Assembly: GCF_028389875.1 (NCBI RefSeq)
Contig: NC_084676.1
Coordinates: 1,550,001-1,614,000 of the forward strand
Source: Rhea pennata
Lineage: Eukaryota > Chordata > Aves > Rheiformes > Rheidae
Reading direction: 5' to 3'
Length of the DNA stretch: 64,000 bases
Position 1 is the first letter of the stretch. Each line of letters starts with the position of its first letter. Under the pieces are notes generated by a model, which worked only from the letters and a program-made list of their open reading frames with translations, was not told the DNA's origin and did no database searches. This document shows, in pieces, positions 13,695 through 26,972 of this stretch. The position numbers and the translations under genes were made by a program.

Positions 13695-16600
13695 TTTACC
13701 TAACCCCAAGGTTTGTAAATCTCACTAAACCAGCTACTTCTAGACTCATGCAGTTCCCTAGATGGCTGAATTTAGGTGATCATCAAACATCACAAAAGTT
13801 GCCTTGATCTTTCCAAAACCACATGTAACCATCTCTTGTTAACCCACCTCATTGCAGTCGCAATATAAATGCAATATAGACAATAAGGTGTATCTTACTC
13901 TGAAGGGCTAATGCACTAAGAATTGGTGGAAGCAAATACCTTCCTCTGTTCTTAGGGAGGAAATTATACAAAAGTGGTGAAATCAGTTTTATTTTATCTG
14001 AGAGCTCCTCTCATACACACAATGGAAGGCCTCTGCTGTCCGATACAGTTAGATTCTTACTAGCAGTGCAAGCAGGGAGAAGGGGAGAAAAATCAGGCCT
14101 CTCAGACATATATTAACAAGGAAGCATTCAGATATTGTGTGGGTGAATCCTTCTGCAACACTAGAAGATACGAGACTTAACATGTAACAGGTCAACCCAG
14201 TGCACTAAATGCACTTACTTTCAGTCAGAGGGAGGGACTGCTTTACTTATAGATCTTGCTAATGGCCCCCTGGCTCAAGCACGCTTTCAAAATGAACAGC
14301 CTGTGTCAGCCACAAAGTTGTCAAATATGCTGTTTGGCTGATGGCAAGAACTGCTGACCTGTGAGTTGTATTGCTCCAGTTGTTCATACCTAAGCAGAAT
14401 TAAAATTCCTATCAGGTATCTTTGCTGAGTGCCTTTTGTGCACTGCTGGGCTCCCTGTGTGAACAGACCAAGCCAAATTATGTAAGTGCAAGTGTTCATT
14501 AGTGTGCGCACAGCCTGATGTAAAACATACTCTAAGTAAATCAAACTGCAAGTAACAGGATATTGCAGTTACTATAATGCCAAAGCTTTCACAACCTGAT
14601 CAATGTTGATGGTGCAGTTAGCTCTGCATTGATTAACTTGTGAAGTAAAACCCCTGCAGCAAGTTCACCATGAACTGCTTGGTGCCACAATGTCTGCAAC
14701 TGTATAAAATAATAAATAGGTCACAGGCAAATGACAAATGTAACCATGCACAGCCCAAAGTGTATGCTATGCAATAAACACTTGCAGGCCTGCTATACAC
14801 TCTGCAAGGTAAATACTAGAAAGGTGCTGAGTCCTGTTAAGACTTGTTCTACTTTAACATGGAGGGATGCAGTAAAATTTCTTAGCCTCAGAGACTCTAG
14901 TCCAGGCTCTCTGACCTTGCTTCTCATATCTGTATCATTGCCTGTGGATGCCTGTGGGCTTTGGGCTACTGGTACCTGCCCTGTGTAAAGACATTGAGCT
15001 GGCTATGAAAAGCAGATGTGCTGCCAATCAATGATGAGATTATGATGGCAAGCAAGTCAAATACCCTGATGCTCACTCGCTTGTATGGCAGGCAGTGATA
15101 TACCTCAGCCTGCACTGAATCTGCATGTTTTCTGCTTTTCCCCCTCCTTCCATCCCCAGGTCTCTTCGTATCTCTGCAGGTGTCCATCTGCATCAGGGGC
15201 AACAAGACAAGATTTGGGGTGCCAGTTCTCTCCTCTGATAAGGCAGCTCAACCGCAAGTCCTATGTCCTCTTATAAAAGCATATGGGAGATTATTTCTTT
15301 CTCTTTCCTATATACTGTCAAAACGGAGGATTCGGTGGTGAAAATCATACACTACCTCTTCCTGTCTTAGTTCAGCTCCCATAGCTGTCTCCAATAACTC
15401 GTCTTAAAATGTTGAATTGGGTAAATTCAGTGAGACTGAATTTGTATCCGTGTCCAGACTCACTTTCAAAATAGAGAGACTATACAAATTCTTTCTACCT
15501 TTACCTATGTTTGCTTTTCTTTGCTCTCCTACCCATGTACCCATCTCAAGCTCAATTTCAGAAAACTATTTAGTATGTTTTGAAAGCCCATTTACCTCCC
15601 TTTCTGGCAACTGATAGCTCACAGCTTTTCAGTGGTTTAAACAGGCAAATGGACCAAGAACTGACAAAGACAAAGAAAATAAACATCTCCCAAACCCATG
15701 TACAGGCTGTCCTGATCCTTTCCTGGCATCCATGACCAGCACTTATATATCTAAGGGCAATTTTAGCTGACATACTGTGCCTAAGCATCCTATGAAACTG
15801 ATTAGCTAACTAGCTCAGAGACCTTTTTAATACGATGGCTGTTATGGATATGATTCCCCTAGTCAGATGCATGACCTGATCACGTAAGGTGATGTCTTTG
15901 GCAGTGGTGAAGTATATGTGTTTCAGTTGTTCCTCATGTTCCCAAACAATTCAGGTCAGTCTGTATAACTGACATGGCTGTATCATTTTCTGTTCAAATA
16001 ATATGTGAACTAGATATTTTCCCTTAAATAATTTTGTATTTTCTTCCAGATTACTGATTTAGCAGCACTTGATGAAGAAACAATCCCCTCAAGACTCCCA
16101 GAGACACATTTTTTTTTTTGATGAAAATTTTCTATTTGTAGTTACTGGCCTCATATCTGTTGTAAGATTTTCAGTAGCAGATAATTTACAGCTCTATTAT
16201 GTATGATCTGTGTTGTGCAAAGCTAAGAAACACAAACTGATTTTCTTTTGTTAGTATAGTTTCCTTTATAAATTAAACTTATGATCATTAAAAGAATTTG
16301 CATTGCATTTATGTGACAAGACCTATTTTACATAAAACCATCATTTCAGTCATCACCATCTGCACAGTATATCACTCTTCCCTTAAATTTTCCCAGCACA
16401 AATTTCAGGTCCTTTGTCCTATAGTTTTCTAGGTTAGGCCATTTATCCTCTTTCACTGGTTTTTCTCCAGTGTTCCAGGAGGTGATAAAAATTATCAGCT
16501 TCTGAAGGGCCTTGAGCCAATTCTTTTGTTATTCTTGAATGAAGTTATCAATCTAACCTACAATCAGCTCCAAGCTGATTTATCCACACAGAAATGTAAG

Positions 16601-17251
16601 GACATGTAAATAGAAACACTATGCCATATCCTTCATGATGCTATAATGCAGATTTCAGTGCTGTTCTGCATTGAAATTCTTGTGCATTTTAAGCAAGTGA
16701 TTGGCCTATTCGAAACAACAATTTTTGTCATTAGCTGCACTGAGAACAAGACTTCTTTTGCCTCAGTCTCCAAACTTTGCCCTGAAGAGAGATATTAATG
16801 CTCATTTGTTGCTCTTTGTGTTTTGTTTGTATTGACTATAATCTCATCACAGCAGAGATTTATTGCATGCTTAACATAGTAGAACAAAAATTTGAAAGGA
16901 ATGTTCTGGGCCAATACTTTAATAAAATAATAATTGTTAATGAAAATCATTAGAAACCTGACCAAAACTGCTCTAATTATATCTAGTCATTTCTCATCCC
17001 CTTCAAGGTTCTGTAGAATGAAACACACATAGCATCACCATGCTTACATCTTATCTCATAAACAGATACATTTTAGAAGTGTTTCACTCAGGTTGCAATG
17101 AAGTGCAGTATTCAATATCATGCCTCTGGCAAATGCAGTTCGGTGTATGTAGGGAAATGTCACAAATCCAGTTGTCAAGGTATTGCACATGCTGCAGTGA
17201 ACTGAACCATAAATCCTACTTTCAAGTATTTGGATTTTCCAGACCCTGGTT

Positions 17252-17296
17252 AAAAAAAAAAGAAAGAAACAAAGAAAGAAAGAAAAAAGAAAGAAA
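17252..17296. repeat. Purine-rich (GAAA)n-like tract
   Basis: A run of A is followed by imperfect GAAA units. It accounts for most of the basic residues in the open frames that overlap it. Confidence 0.85.
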
Positions 17297-19419
17297 TTCT
17301 GCAGTGGCTTCATTTTCATCTTGCTTACATAATCAATACAATTCTTCTAAATTGTTTGGTTTAATACTACATTGCATGCATGACACGCTATTTTTTTTCT
17401 CCAGAGCCTTGATTTTCCTATTCACAGAAAATAGCCTCATAGAAAGTGTCAAGACAGAGGCTGGTTGTTTTGGGCAACAATTAGAGAAGAACTGGAGCTT
17501 TTGACACATGAAAAGAAATAGGAAGAAGTTGTGAATTAGTGAGCTTTTCTGCAAACTTGAACAAAAATGAAATAGTTAAAAATATTGATGTTCAAAATAC
17601 AAATGTTACGTTTCAACATCTTCAGCTCTTCGAGATCTGGCAATTCACACTCCTCTGCCTGGCTGGTGACTTATAATAATACCATCAAAATATAGACATG
17701 CTTGTGTCTGTCATCTTCTGTATGACAAAGATAAGCATCAAATAGCAGGAATAAAAGAGAAACTTTTATCTTGCAATAGGGAAATGGCACAAGTTCTTTC
17801 ACCAGCCTCTAGCTTTTAACTACAATGAAATGCAATGTGCCACTACAGAAGTTATAGAAAAGTTTGCATTTGTTTTGGCAAATTTTGCATTTGTATTTGC
17901 TGACACATTTTGAAAACTGTGTATTATGTACTTTGTTCTCCTCAGTCAATGGAAGATATTCCCTGTCACAGTCACGTATATGGACTTCCTCAAATACGTC
18001 CATCAAGGTGAATGTCTTTGCACTATCTTCTTATTTTTCTCCTTTTTTTTGATAGTAGATTACTATGACCTACGATGAATGAGGCTAAGAAAAGGCATAG
18101 TTAGATATGAAGCATTAGTAGGCACTATTTCTTTTCCACCTGAGCAACATTAATAATAAGCATCTGCTCTTTTTGCATTCCTACTGTGGGCAGTGACCAC
18201 ATCAGAGCCTATCACATGTACATGTGAGTGCAAGAAATGGTCAGAAACTGAGAATTTTAGGTAGCCACATGTTAAAGAAATAGGTCCAGCACTTTCAGAA
18301 AGCATTTAGTAATCCCACTGAACATACGCTGTCTAGGTGTTTTCTGTGGGAGATCCCAAAATAAACAGTGAAAAAATTCATTTTACATATCTTTAATGAA
18401 AATATACTTTTGTCCATAACAGTGAATCTGGAAATTGAATATTATTTGTAATAAAAGAACTGCTCAGCTGAGCTTATTATTTTGATTGAGGCTAGAATTT
18501 CTGTGTTTCTTACTAACCTAGTGCCTGTGTTTTGTGACTTTGAAATTTGATCCCTTAATGATTTATCTACCATACTTCTCATTCGTGCTATTTTTAAAGG
18601 ACAACACGTTATTTTACAAATGATTTTGCCATTTAAAAGGCAAGTAAGCTTCTTTTAATACACAGCTTAATTTGTTTCAGAGTCAGGTTATTCCATGTTC
18701 AAAATGCCCAGTCAAAATTCTGGGCATTAAGCACACAGGAAAGTAATTTGGTCACAGAAAGAGAGAGAGAGAACATCTATTAATAAATGTTTGGAGGCTC
18801 TAAATCTAAGGACCTAATAGATATTTCTGTGTAGGATAGCAGCATAATTTTGCCTATGAACTTGAAGTTCCTTTATTAGGTTCTTGAATCCCAGGATAAC
18901 TATTTTTCAAGCTTATGAAGATCTATTTCTAACACTTAAAAAGATAGAAACATAATTGAATGAATCTGGCACATTCTGATGAGGAAGATGCGTCGGTCAC
19001 AAAATATTTCATTGTAGCTCTGTTAAAACAAGGGACTAAACTTCAAACATATATGTGCTTCAAATAAACAAAGATACAAAAGATTTAGTCACAGTGCCTT
19101 CATCTATATAAAGAGAACTTCCTCCCATTTGCAGGTCTGAAGCTTCTCCCTTGTTTTCCTGCAGTTTGCCTTTCACTTAGAGCCCTGCAACTTCCACCTC
19201 TACCTCCAGGCTTCAGGGTAGTACTGGAATCCTCAGGGCTTTGCACCGGTTCGATACGAAAAACGTTGTTAGGTCTTGTTTGCTGGGTTTTGTTGTGGGA
19301 GACGATTGCCACTGATGGGTGAACCGCCCTTCCTTTTCCAGCCCCTCGCTTTGTACCTTTAGTCTGTAACTTTAGACTAGCAAACGCAGAGCTCGGTAGA
19401 TAACGATAGGAGACAATGG

Positions 19420-19640
19420 CCACTTGAACAACCAATAAACATTACCCAGTGATGCAGAGCACAAAGCTTAACGGCCAATTAGTGCTGCAACAGCTGCACC
19501 TGATCAAAGCCCGCTCCAATCAACACTATTAGCCTAATGAGGGAGACAGCCAATGGGGAGATTGAGTGGGGTTTAATGAAACCATTTTGTTAGTGTGGGA
19601 AAATTAGAGGACTACTGCATCAGAGAGGTTGTTTGACTGT
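19420..19640. promoter_or_regulatory. Candidate regulatory element with four CCAAT boxes and paired E-boxes
   Basis: Four CCAAT boxes in the same orientation start at 19432, 19475, 19516 and 19550, which is a spacing of 43, 41 and 34 bp. A back-to-back pair of E-boxes (CAGCTG then CACCTG) sits at 19491-19502. TAAT-type homeodomain sites are scattered around it. The block is less AT-rich than its neighbours and contains no coding frame of interest. Regularly spaced CCAAT boxes are a known arrangement for NF-Y-bound promoters. A good splice-donor match, GTAAGT, follows at 19781-19786, so a non-coding first exon is possible. Function is inferred from motifs only. Confidence 0.45.
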
Positions 19641-21388
19641 TGGGGAGAGTTCTCCTTTCTCCCTCCTTTTGCTTTCCTCCCTCTCAGTTTTTTTAATTTG
19701 TTTTTGTCTAGTGATGACTTCTGCTGCTAGGGTTCATGTGTGCTGTCAGCTGTGGATGCTATAAGTAAACCTATATGCATGTAAGTCTGTTTTAATACTT
19801 GCTTTGCTATATTGTTAAGCTCCTACTATAACATTAAATGTTGGGATTACTATAACGTTAAATATTATGAAGATGTTTAAATAGTTCCTTCCTCCCCTAA
19901 ACCTTTTTCTGGTAAATAAATGCATTGTATTACTTAAGTTACTCCTTTTAACAGAGACTCTCAGTCTTTCTTGCTTAGGCCCTTAAGTTGCAAATTGTTC
20001 TTAAAGTAAAATTACAGATGGGAACTTATCCTACTGAAACCTCCAATATTCAGTTAGTGGTTCTCAAACTTTTCAGGTTAATCTCTTCCTTTTTTTCTCT
20101 CCTCTGTAATGTGTTTTGATTATCCCTAGAGCTATGCCCACACAAATGCAGACATATGAGTCTCTCAGAAAAATAAAGACTGCAAGACTGTAAACTACTA
20201 ATTCAAACAACTATCTGAAATATAGTTACTAAAGTTTTGAACGAAGCTCCTGTTTTTTAGTGTAATGAATACTTGTCTCAAGTGCCCTGTCCAAAATACA
20301 GGTAGCCTTTTCTAGAGAAGATGAAGCATTCCAAATATCTGAGGCCTGAATGTAGCTGTAGCCAAATTGGAGACCAGTTGTACTCACGGTAGTAAGAGCT
20401 CAATAAGCAGAATATAATTAATATTGGCTTGTTTCGATCTCAAACACTAATTCTGCATAACTAGAAAAAAGTGTTCAAGTTTTTTTTTGTACCTAGTGTC
20501 CTAGTAAAAATAATACTGCCATTGCTATGAATAGGCCTCAGGCTCTATCCAAACTGTGCCTTATAATAACTGTGCCAGACTCCAGTCCTTACCTGTTAGG
20601 ATAACACACGCTCGCTGTGTGAAGTGGAGCTTGAACTAGGTGTCTTTCATTTTACATACATGATTTAAATATGAGACAGCAGTAAAGGCCTTGAAATAGG
20701 ATTCTATGTTGAAACAGGACCCCCAGAATTATGGAGAACTTGCTAGTGGTCAACTACTGGTTATTAAAGAAAGTTGAAGAGGGAGGACAAAGAAATAGCA
20801 GCAGCTATTCAAAACTTAAAAATAGAACAAACAAACAAATAGACAAGCAACAGGCCAGGACACTTGCAGCAGCCTGGGAAAGTAACACTCTCAGCCTTCT
20901 TCGGAAGGTGAGGGCTAAGAACTCTCTAAAGACTGAAACACGTTAAAAGAGAATATATTAAATTTGGAGGATGGTGGAGAAATAATTTGCACACTTAGCT
21001 TCCAGATTCCACTGTAAAGAGTTCTCAGATCTGACCCCTTCATCTCAAGGACTGAGAACATCAAGGACAGGGCAGCTGTCCCTAATTGTATGACATCTCT
21101 TTCTTAGTTTGACAGTCTTGTCCTAAATTAGCTGCAAGTGTACAATGCCAACTGCTTTGCATATGCAGTGATAATTATTAACAATGAGTAGGAACTATCA
21201 TTGGTAATATGAATTGTTAATGAATATCAGGCTGATTAAGTAGAGAGATTAAGTTTAAAGCTGCCTGAACTTACCTGTTTTCTAAACATTCTTGTCATAG
21301 CAATCTCTAATTCCTTAACTAATACAGATGTATTCAGTTGAACATGGCAAGAGGACTTGCAAGAAACTTTATTCTCAGAAGATAAATT
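19641..21388. other. Intergenic, little visible
   Basis: No gene is recognised. A 24-nt-period tandem duplication lies at 19824-19870 (units starting TACTATAAC). The rest is unremarkable AT-rich sequence. Confidence 0.6.
19824..19870. repeat. Tandem duplication, 24-nt period
   Basis: Units beginning TACTATAACATTAAAT at 19824 and TACTATAACGTTAAAT at 19848 differ at a few positions, so this is a short local duplication. Confidence 0.7.
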
Positions 21389-21814
21389 ACAGAATCACAG
21401 AATGGGTGGTGTTGGAAGGGACCTCTGGAGACCTTCTAGTCCAATCTCCCTGCTCAAGCAGGGTCACCTAGAGCATCTTAGACAGAATTGCATCCAGGGG
21501 GGTTTTGAATGCCTCCAGAGAGGGAGACTCTGCAACCTCCCTGGGCAACCTGTTCCAGTGCTCTGTCACTCTCTTCCTTATGGTCAGGTGGAACATCCTG
21601 TGTTTCAGTTTGTGCCTGTTACCTCTTGTCCTGTCACATGGCAGTACTGAAAAGAGTTTGTCCCCATCCCCTTGACATCCTCCCTTCAGGTACTTATACG
21701 CATTGATAAGATCTCTTCTCAGCCTTCTCTTCTCCAGGCTGAACAGGTCCAGCTCTTGCAGCTGTTCCTCGTAGGGCAGATCTGAAGTCCTCTGATCATC
21801 TTTGTAGCCCTAAA
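21389..21814 (-). mobile_element. CR1 LINE, 5'-truncated, minus strand
   Basis: On the + strand the copy begins with the reverse complement of the CR1 tail octamers (CAGAATCACAGAATG) and the terminal hairpin-type segment GGAAGGGACCTCTGGAG. It then runs through the 3' UTR and the end of ORF2 (TCTTCTCCAGGCTGAACAGG) to about GATCATCTTTGTAGCCC. About 425 bp survive and the rest of the element is absent, the usual 5' truncation of target-primed retrotransposition. Divergence looks modest compared with the older copies at 24.6 and 40.5 kb. Confidence 0.92.
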
Positions 21815-22964
21815 GAATAAAAGCATAATATGCAAGCATGTATTTCATGTTACAAAGGACAAATGAGAAACAGATAGATGGGATTTAGAAAGCTATGAGT
21901 GGGACTCATCTCATTTGCAAAGTTGGCAGCATGGATGTCTCTATCTGATCTAATCTCTGAGTCTCCTTTCAAATTCAGTGGAGGGAAATAAACTCTTCTG
22001 AAATTCTAGTGGTTTGTCCTATCTCTGAATGAGATCAGGTGACCCTTGAGAAGGTCTTCTAGTCTATTGAAGACAACACACTTGTAGGAGTATACCCATC
22101 ACGTCTGCTGTTCTTTGGAGTCTTTCTTGGAGCACATGTGCTTGCATTGCTTTTGCATTAAAATGGCTTCCAGGCAAGAGTAGAAATAAATGTAGAGAGA
22201 CAGATGTTGGAATTCAAGGACTAGGGAAAACTCTGGAGCTGTATTTTTTTCTACAGATCATGCACAGGTTGAAGTCATGTTTAAATTTTGTATCAGCTGT
22301 GTATTGCTGACTCAGTCCCCCAAAAATGCTATTTCTGGATGTATTAATTCTACTATGGCCTCCCTGACCTGCTGTATCACTCATGAATGTGGTGCAGCAT
22401 GTCTTTTGGGGTTTAAAAGCTAACTTGTTATAGATGAGGGAAATACAAATACAGTAAGAAAATATTTGCCCCCCACACACCACATACACACCTTTTTCCT
22501 CCCTGTTACCTAGCTAGCAGTGTATCTTTAGATTCTCTAAATGATTCTAGCTCCTAAAGACTAATACACTGGCCCACCCACATCAAGACTGTGTTGGATT
22601 TCTTCCAGCCTGTGTGGGTCTGAAGGTGTTCTTCCAATTCTCTCATACCAGTTTTATGGAACTCAGTCCTATTACCATGGAAAAAGGTAAGAGAGCATGG
22701 AACCCAGCCTGTCCTGTTGCTATTGATGAGCTCTTGCTGCTTTCTCTCTGAATTAATAATTTCAAGCACTAGGGAAAAGCTGAAGACTTCTGGATTGTAA
22801 CAGGTTGTTCCTTGTCATAGTAAAGGGACTGACAGTCAGTTAACTGGGTTGTCCAGCACTCATTTTCTGTCTAGGCCCAGAAAAACTACAGACACTTCCA
22901 AAACAGTCTATAAACAGCTCACACTTGTTGGTGGTTTCTGTGCTCACCTGCAGTGGGAGGAGTC

Positions 22965-22966
<2 letters not shown>

Positions 22967-23006
<40 letters not shown>
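22967..23006. repeat. Poly-T tract (40 nt)
   Basis: This is an uninterrupted T run, the longest homopolymer in the window. Confidence 0.9.
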
Positions 23007-23009
<3 letters not shown>

Positions 23010-23250
23010 TTACAGTGGTGTGCGAAAAGCATTGCATAACTTAAACTGCTCCTATTAGGTATACAATGTCTTTAAGATCACCTGATGGAATAAACCAGAG
23101 TTACATATACAAACTTTGAAATTCTCAGTCATGAGTTACACCAGCTAAAACACAAGCCAGCTCTGTTAGTGCAGTATCCTTGGTGTCTCATCATTGTTCT
23201 GACTGGTGCAGGGGTCAGCTTTACTGTGTTTGTAATCCTTTTTGTGTGGG

Positions 23251-23274
23251 TTTTTTTTTTTGGGGGGGGGGGGG
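23251..23274. repeat. T11-G13 homopolymer junction
   Basis: Eleven T are followed directly by thirteen G. The G run is a possible quadruplex component and a likely sequencing-error hotspot. Confidence 0.85.
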
Positions 23275-24594
23275 AAGGAGTAGGGGGAGTGGGAGAGTAG
23301 CTCTTTATCATGAAATCTAGTTAAGTAAATACAGACAAATGGTCTTTTCTTTTTGCATTTCTACACTGTTGTAATAATATCTGATGGATATTCTTTCATG
23401 CCCATTATTGCTTAACATTAGGCTTGTGGTTACAAGCCCATGAGTTAGTTGAAAGTTAAGTATTCTCATTTTACTGCATGCATCAATGATTACTTGTTAG
23501 AAAAATGTTCTTGTGATATACCTGCTGTTTTGAAAGGAATTGTTGAAATAGATTTAAACCTCTGTGCAAGCAAGCATATAATACATTTTTAAAACTCTAG
23601 TTCTATTTATTATTGGCAGTCACACAATGTAAGTGCTTTAATATGGCAAGTGAAAAGAAATTATGAAAATTCTAAACTACAAAGGTCACTATCACAATTC
23701 AATATATTTAACTTTACTCAAAACACTTGTCTAGATCATGGAGGACTTCTACAAAATTGAAACAAAAAATCCAATATTCTTAAATCTACAAAATTCGCTA
23801 TTCTTCTACCAAATTAAAATCTAATAAAACATTCTAGCCATATTATATGTTGTGAGAGATCAGTGTTGCCTTTTGTCAGATCTTGGGGGAGATGAATTCA
23901 ACATGCAGGTCACCAAGAAAAAATATCATAATAACTTCTTCTAATTTGAAAAGGTAATCGTATCAAAGCAGTGCAGTAAACAAGAATTCACTAAGCATCA
24001 TATGAGGAGAAATAGGATTTTTAAGGTAAACAAGACAAACAACAAAAGTTTTTCCACAGTTGCGAATTTCAAGGTATTGATTATCTATAACATTCATGGA
24101 CTCCATATATGCTGCATCATTCCTATATTTTAGTTATTACTTCACACACACAAGAATTGTGGAAAATTGAGAAGATCAGTATCAAAAATACTATGGCAAG
24201 CTGTCAACAAACTGATAGACTGCTCCAGCAGGATCTCTCCTGAAATAACTTCTTTTTTTGGTTCACAATGAAACACTCATCAAATACTACTGTTAATGGC
24301 CCTTGTTGGAATGTGTTAATGGTTGGTTATATCAGGGATGACTGGAATATACTCAATGTATCATTTACCAAACTTTTAAATAAGACTCTCACAAGGATTC
24401 TTGCTAATTTTGCTATCAAAATGCTCATCAGTGAGGCTGGATGAAGTCTTTTCCTGTATCATTCTGTGTACAATATATGTAAATACAGTGGTAAAATTAC
24501 ATTAAAGATGCAAGAGAAGATTACAGACCCTCTACCCCTACGTTGCTGCTTCTGCAATAGAATAAATATGTTGATCTTATTCATGACACCTCAG

Positions 24595-25080
24595 CCAAAA
24601 CTGTTCTTAAAATTTGCCGTTAAAGGAAACTTTACTGCCTCCTCAGATAGCCTGTTTCAGAGCTTAACTCTCCTTATAGTAGCAAGTTTTTTTTATAATG
24701 TGTAACCTAAATCCTCTTTACTGCAAATTAAGCTGATTACTTCTTGTCTTGCTCCAGAGGACATGGAGAATAATTGATTGCTATCTTCTTTATTATAACC
24801 TTTGAAGTATTGAAAGACTCTTCAGCCTTTACCTTATCCTATCAACATCCTTATTTGAAAAATTCCAATTCTTTCATCCTTTCTTTAAAAGTTGTATTTT
24901 TGAATATATCATTGTCACTGTTGGATGTTTTCCAAGATGTCCATGCTGCTTAAAATGCTATGCACAAAGCAGGAACCAAGTTATCACTACTAACAAATAC
25001 AGCAGGATGATTACCCACCTTGTCTTACCCACAATACCTCTGATAACATATCTCTGCTTTTATGATTATGTATTTCTTCA
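24595..25080 (-). mobile_element. Ancient CR1-family LINE remnant, minus strand
   Basis: The order of segments matches the reverse complement of a CR1 3' region: GCCTGTTTCAGAGCTTAACT, then CTAAATCCTCTTTACTGCAA, then CTTCTTGTCTTGCTCC, then CCAATTCTTTCATCC, and finally the part where AAGCAGGATGATTACC-like and CCTCTGATAACAT-like sequence occurs. It is much more diverged than the copy at 21.4 kb, with many small gaps, and has lost its 3' tail. It belongs to an old CR1 subfamily of the kind also seen in turtles and crocodilians. Confidence 0.7.
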
Positions 25081-25181
25081 GATATTAGTGAAAAAGCTGT
25101 ATAGAATTGGGTCTATAGCAGACTTCTGTAGTAGTAGACATGAAATGTCAAAGACCGGCAGTAAATTGTAGCATAAATGCT

Positions 25182-25183
<2 letters not shown>

Positions 25184-25253
<70 letters not shown>

Positions 25254-25256
25254 TTT
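25184..25256. repeat. (CT)n microsatellite followed by T11
   Basis: About 30 uninterrupted CT dinucleotides run straight into a T run. This is a long polypyrimidine strand. Confidence 0.95.
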
Positions 25257-26053
25257 CCCCACCAGTCAGCTGTAGGTACTTTACGGTGATTTAATCTTAA
25301 CCATTTTTTTAGGGTGTAATCAGGTTGGTTTTTCCTGTGTGAGGATTGTGTGTACTTGGGGAAGGGGCATCAGAGATAGACAATTGCATCATTAAAGCTG
25401 ACTGTCTAAATAGCACAATAAAGCATACTGTGAAAAAGAAAATGAGGCCTGGAAGGATTTTTTTCAAAGATTTGCCAGAGAATCTGGAGGAAGAAAAGAG
25501 AAACACTAGCAGAGAGTTAGTGGAGTCATACAGTATGTTGAGAAATAAATTTTGAGAAGAAACGCACTTCTGTCTAGTCGGGAGCAGATCTGACTTGAAG
25601 GAGAAATTGGAAAGAAGGAAGACAGTATTAGGACTCTTTGCAGACTCACTAAACAACAGAAGATTAAAAGCAACAGAAATGTTTGGGAAATAGGCCATAA
25701 TTCTTGATATGGGATGAATGGTTTTGCAAGGAAGGGCTAAATACCCAGAGGGAACAGAGGCCAGAAATCTCAATGCTGTAACAGAGAAGGAACACTGTGT
25801 AATAGGAGACTGAAGGCAAGGGGGCAGAGGATGCACAGCCGGGTGAAGGGGAAAAGAGCAATAGGAGATAATAGGTGTACTTTTTATCTTCTCTGAAAAA
25901 AAAAGTCAGTCTCTATAGCAGCAATATGGAAATTAGGATGGATTATGCATGGTGCAAGCTCAAATTCACATAGCCATTTTCAGAATTGGTTTGCTAAGCC
26001 AGAGAGTTTATAAGGAGTTTAACCCTCTGAGAAACTATATTAATTTTCTTTTC

Positions 26054-26076
26054 TTTTTTTTTTTTTTTTTTTTTTT
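26054..26076. repeat. Poly-T tract (23 nt)
   Basis: This is an uninterrupted T run after a TTTTC-rich lead-in. Confidence 0.85.
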
Positions 26077-26972
26077 CTGTCTGCTAACTGTTAATGAGAA
26101 CTAATATCAGCAGAAGACAGTATTAGGAGTTGTACCTCTATAGGAAGGACAGAAAAAACTTATTGGATAATCACTTTCTGTAACAGAAATCTCTCCTTTT
26201 ATGTGCTCTCTTTCTATGTCAGAGCATCTGGGATTTCCTTGTACAGGGATTGTCGTTTAAGATCCTTGTAATCAAGGGTGACAGTGCCATGGGGTAAGTC
26301 AGGCTCACTGGTGCCCATGTGACTGCATGTACCAGTGCACAATAAAGACCTTTTTACTGCACAGCTCACAACATCTCTTATGTGTAAATCAGTCTGTTTT
26401 GCTGACACCTCCTTCATTGTGCATGATTTTATTGCTCAAGGGCATTTTCTTCTTCTTCAGAGAAGACTATGCCTGCCTTCATTTTGATGCTTCACTGTGA
26501 TTTGTTTGTGTTTAAGAGCTATGAGCTGGATTTTAATTTGAATTCACTGAAGCCTACCTTTAGGTAGTCCTTACCTGCTTTATGGAGCACCAATCACCAT
26601 AAACTGTCTCTGTATGCAAGAACCAACTAGCTGTAAGAAAGGTCAATGCTTTTTAGTCATGTAAGAATATACAAAGGCAGACAGGTTCCTTTTTTAAAAA
26701 ATGTTATTTATAAGTGTTCCAGGCATTTAACTAAGCTACAGAGATGTTCTGGACAAATAGGAAGTTTTGCCCACCATTTCTGGCACAGGTTATGTGGAGA
26801 ACTGCATGAGGGATCTGAAGTAGATAAAAGTCAGGAATAAGGAAGGGATATTCAAACAGAGATGATGTGGTCAGACTGTACCTTTTTCACATCTGTATTG
26901 TGGCTCTATACCATATGTCGTAATGCATGTCAAGAGCCGTAACAAGGAGAACCCAGAAGTGGTGAGCCGCCG

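Larger units (their letters stand above)
8401..19399. other. Intergenic DNA between the alpha cluster and the next variable exons, part 1
   Basis: The sequence is AT-rich with only short, unconvincing open frames on either strand. Recognisable contents are a CR1 fragment near 11.7 kb, a perfect small hairpin near 12.48 kb, an A38 run at 13655-13692 and a purine-rich GAAA tract at 17252-17296. No RNA gene was recognised. Confidence 0.7.
21815..24594. other. Intergenic with long homopolymers
   Basis: No gene is recognised. It holds a T40 run at 22967-23006 and a T11G13 run at 23251-23274. Confidence 0.6.

Noticed and set aside
17040-17504. Plus-strand open frame of 154 codons
   Set aside because: It runs through the GAAA simple repeat, which removes stops. 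The flanking translation has no domain.
25309-25836. Minus-strand open frame of 175 codons
   Set aside because: The composition is serine-, leucine- and phenylalanine-rich without a recognisable motif. There is no promoter, splice or poly(A) context.
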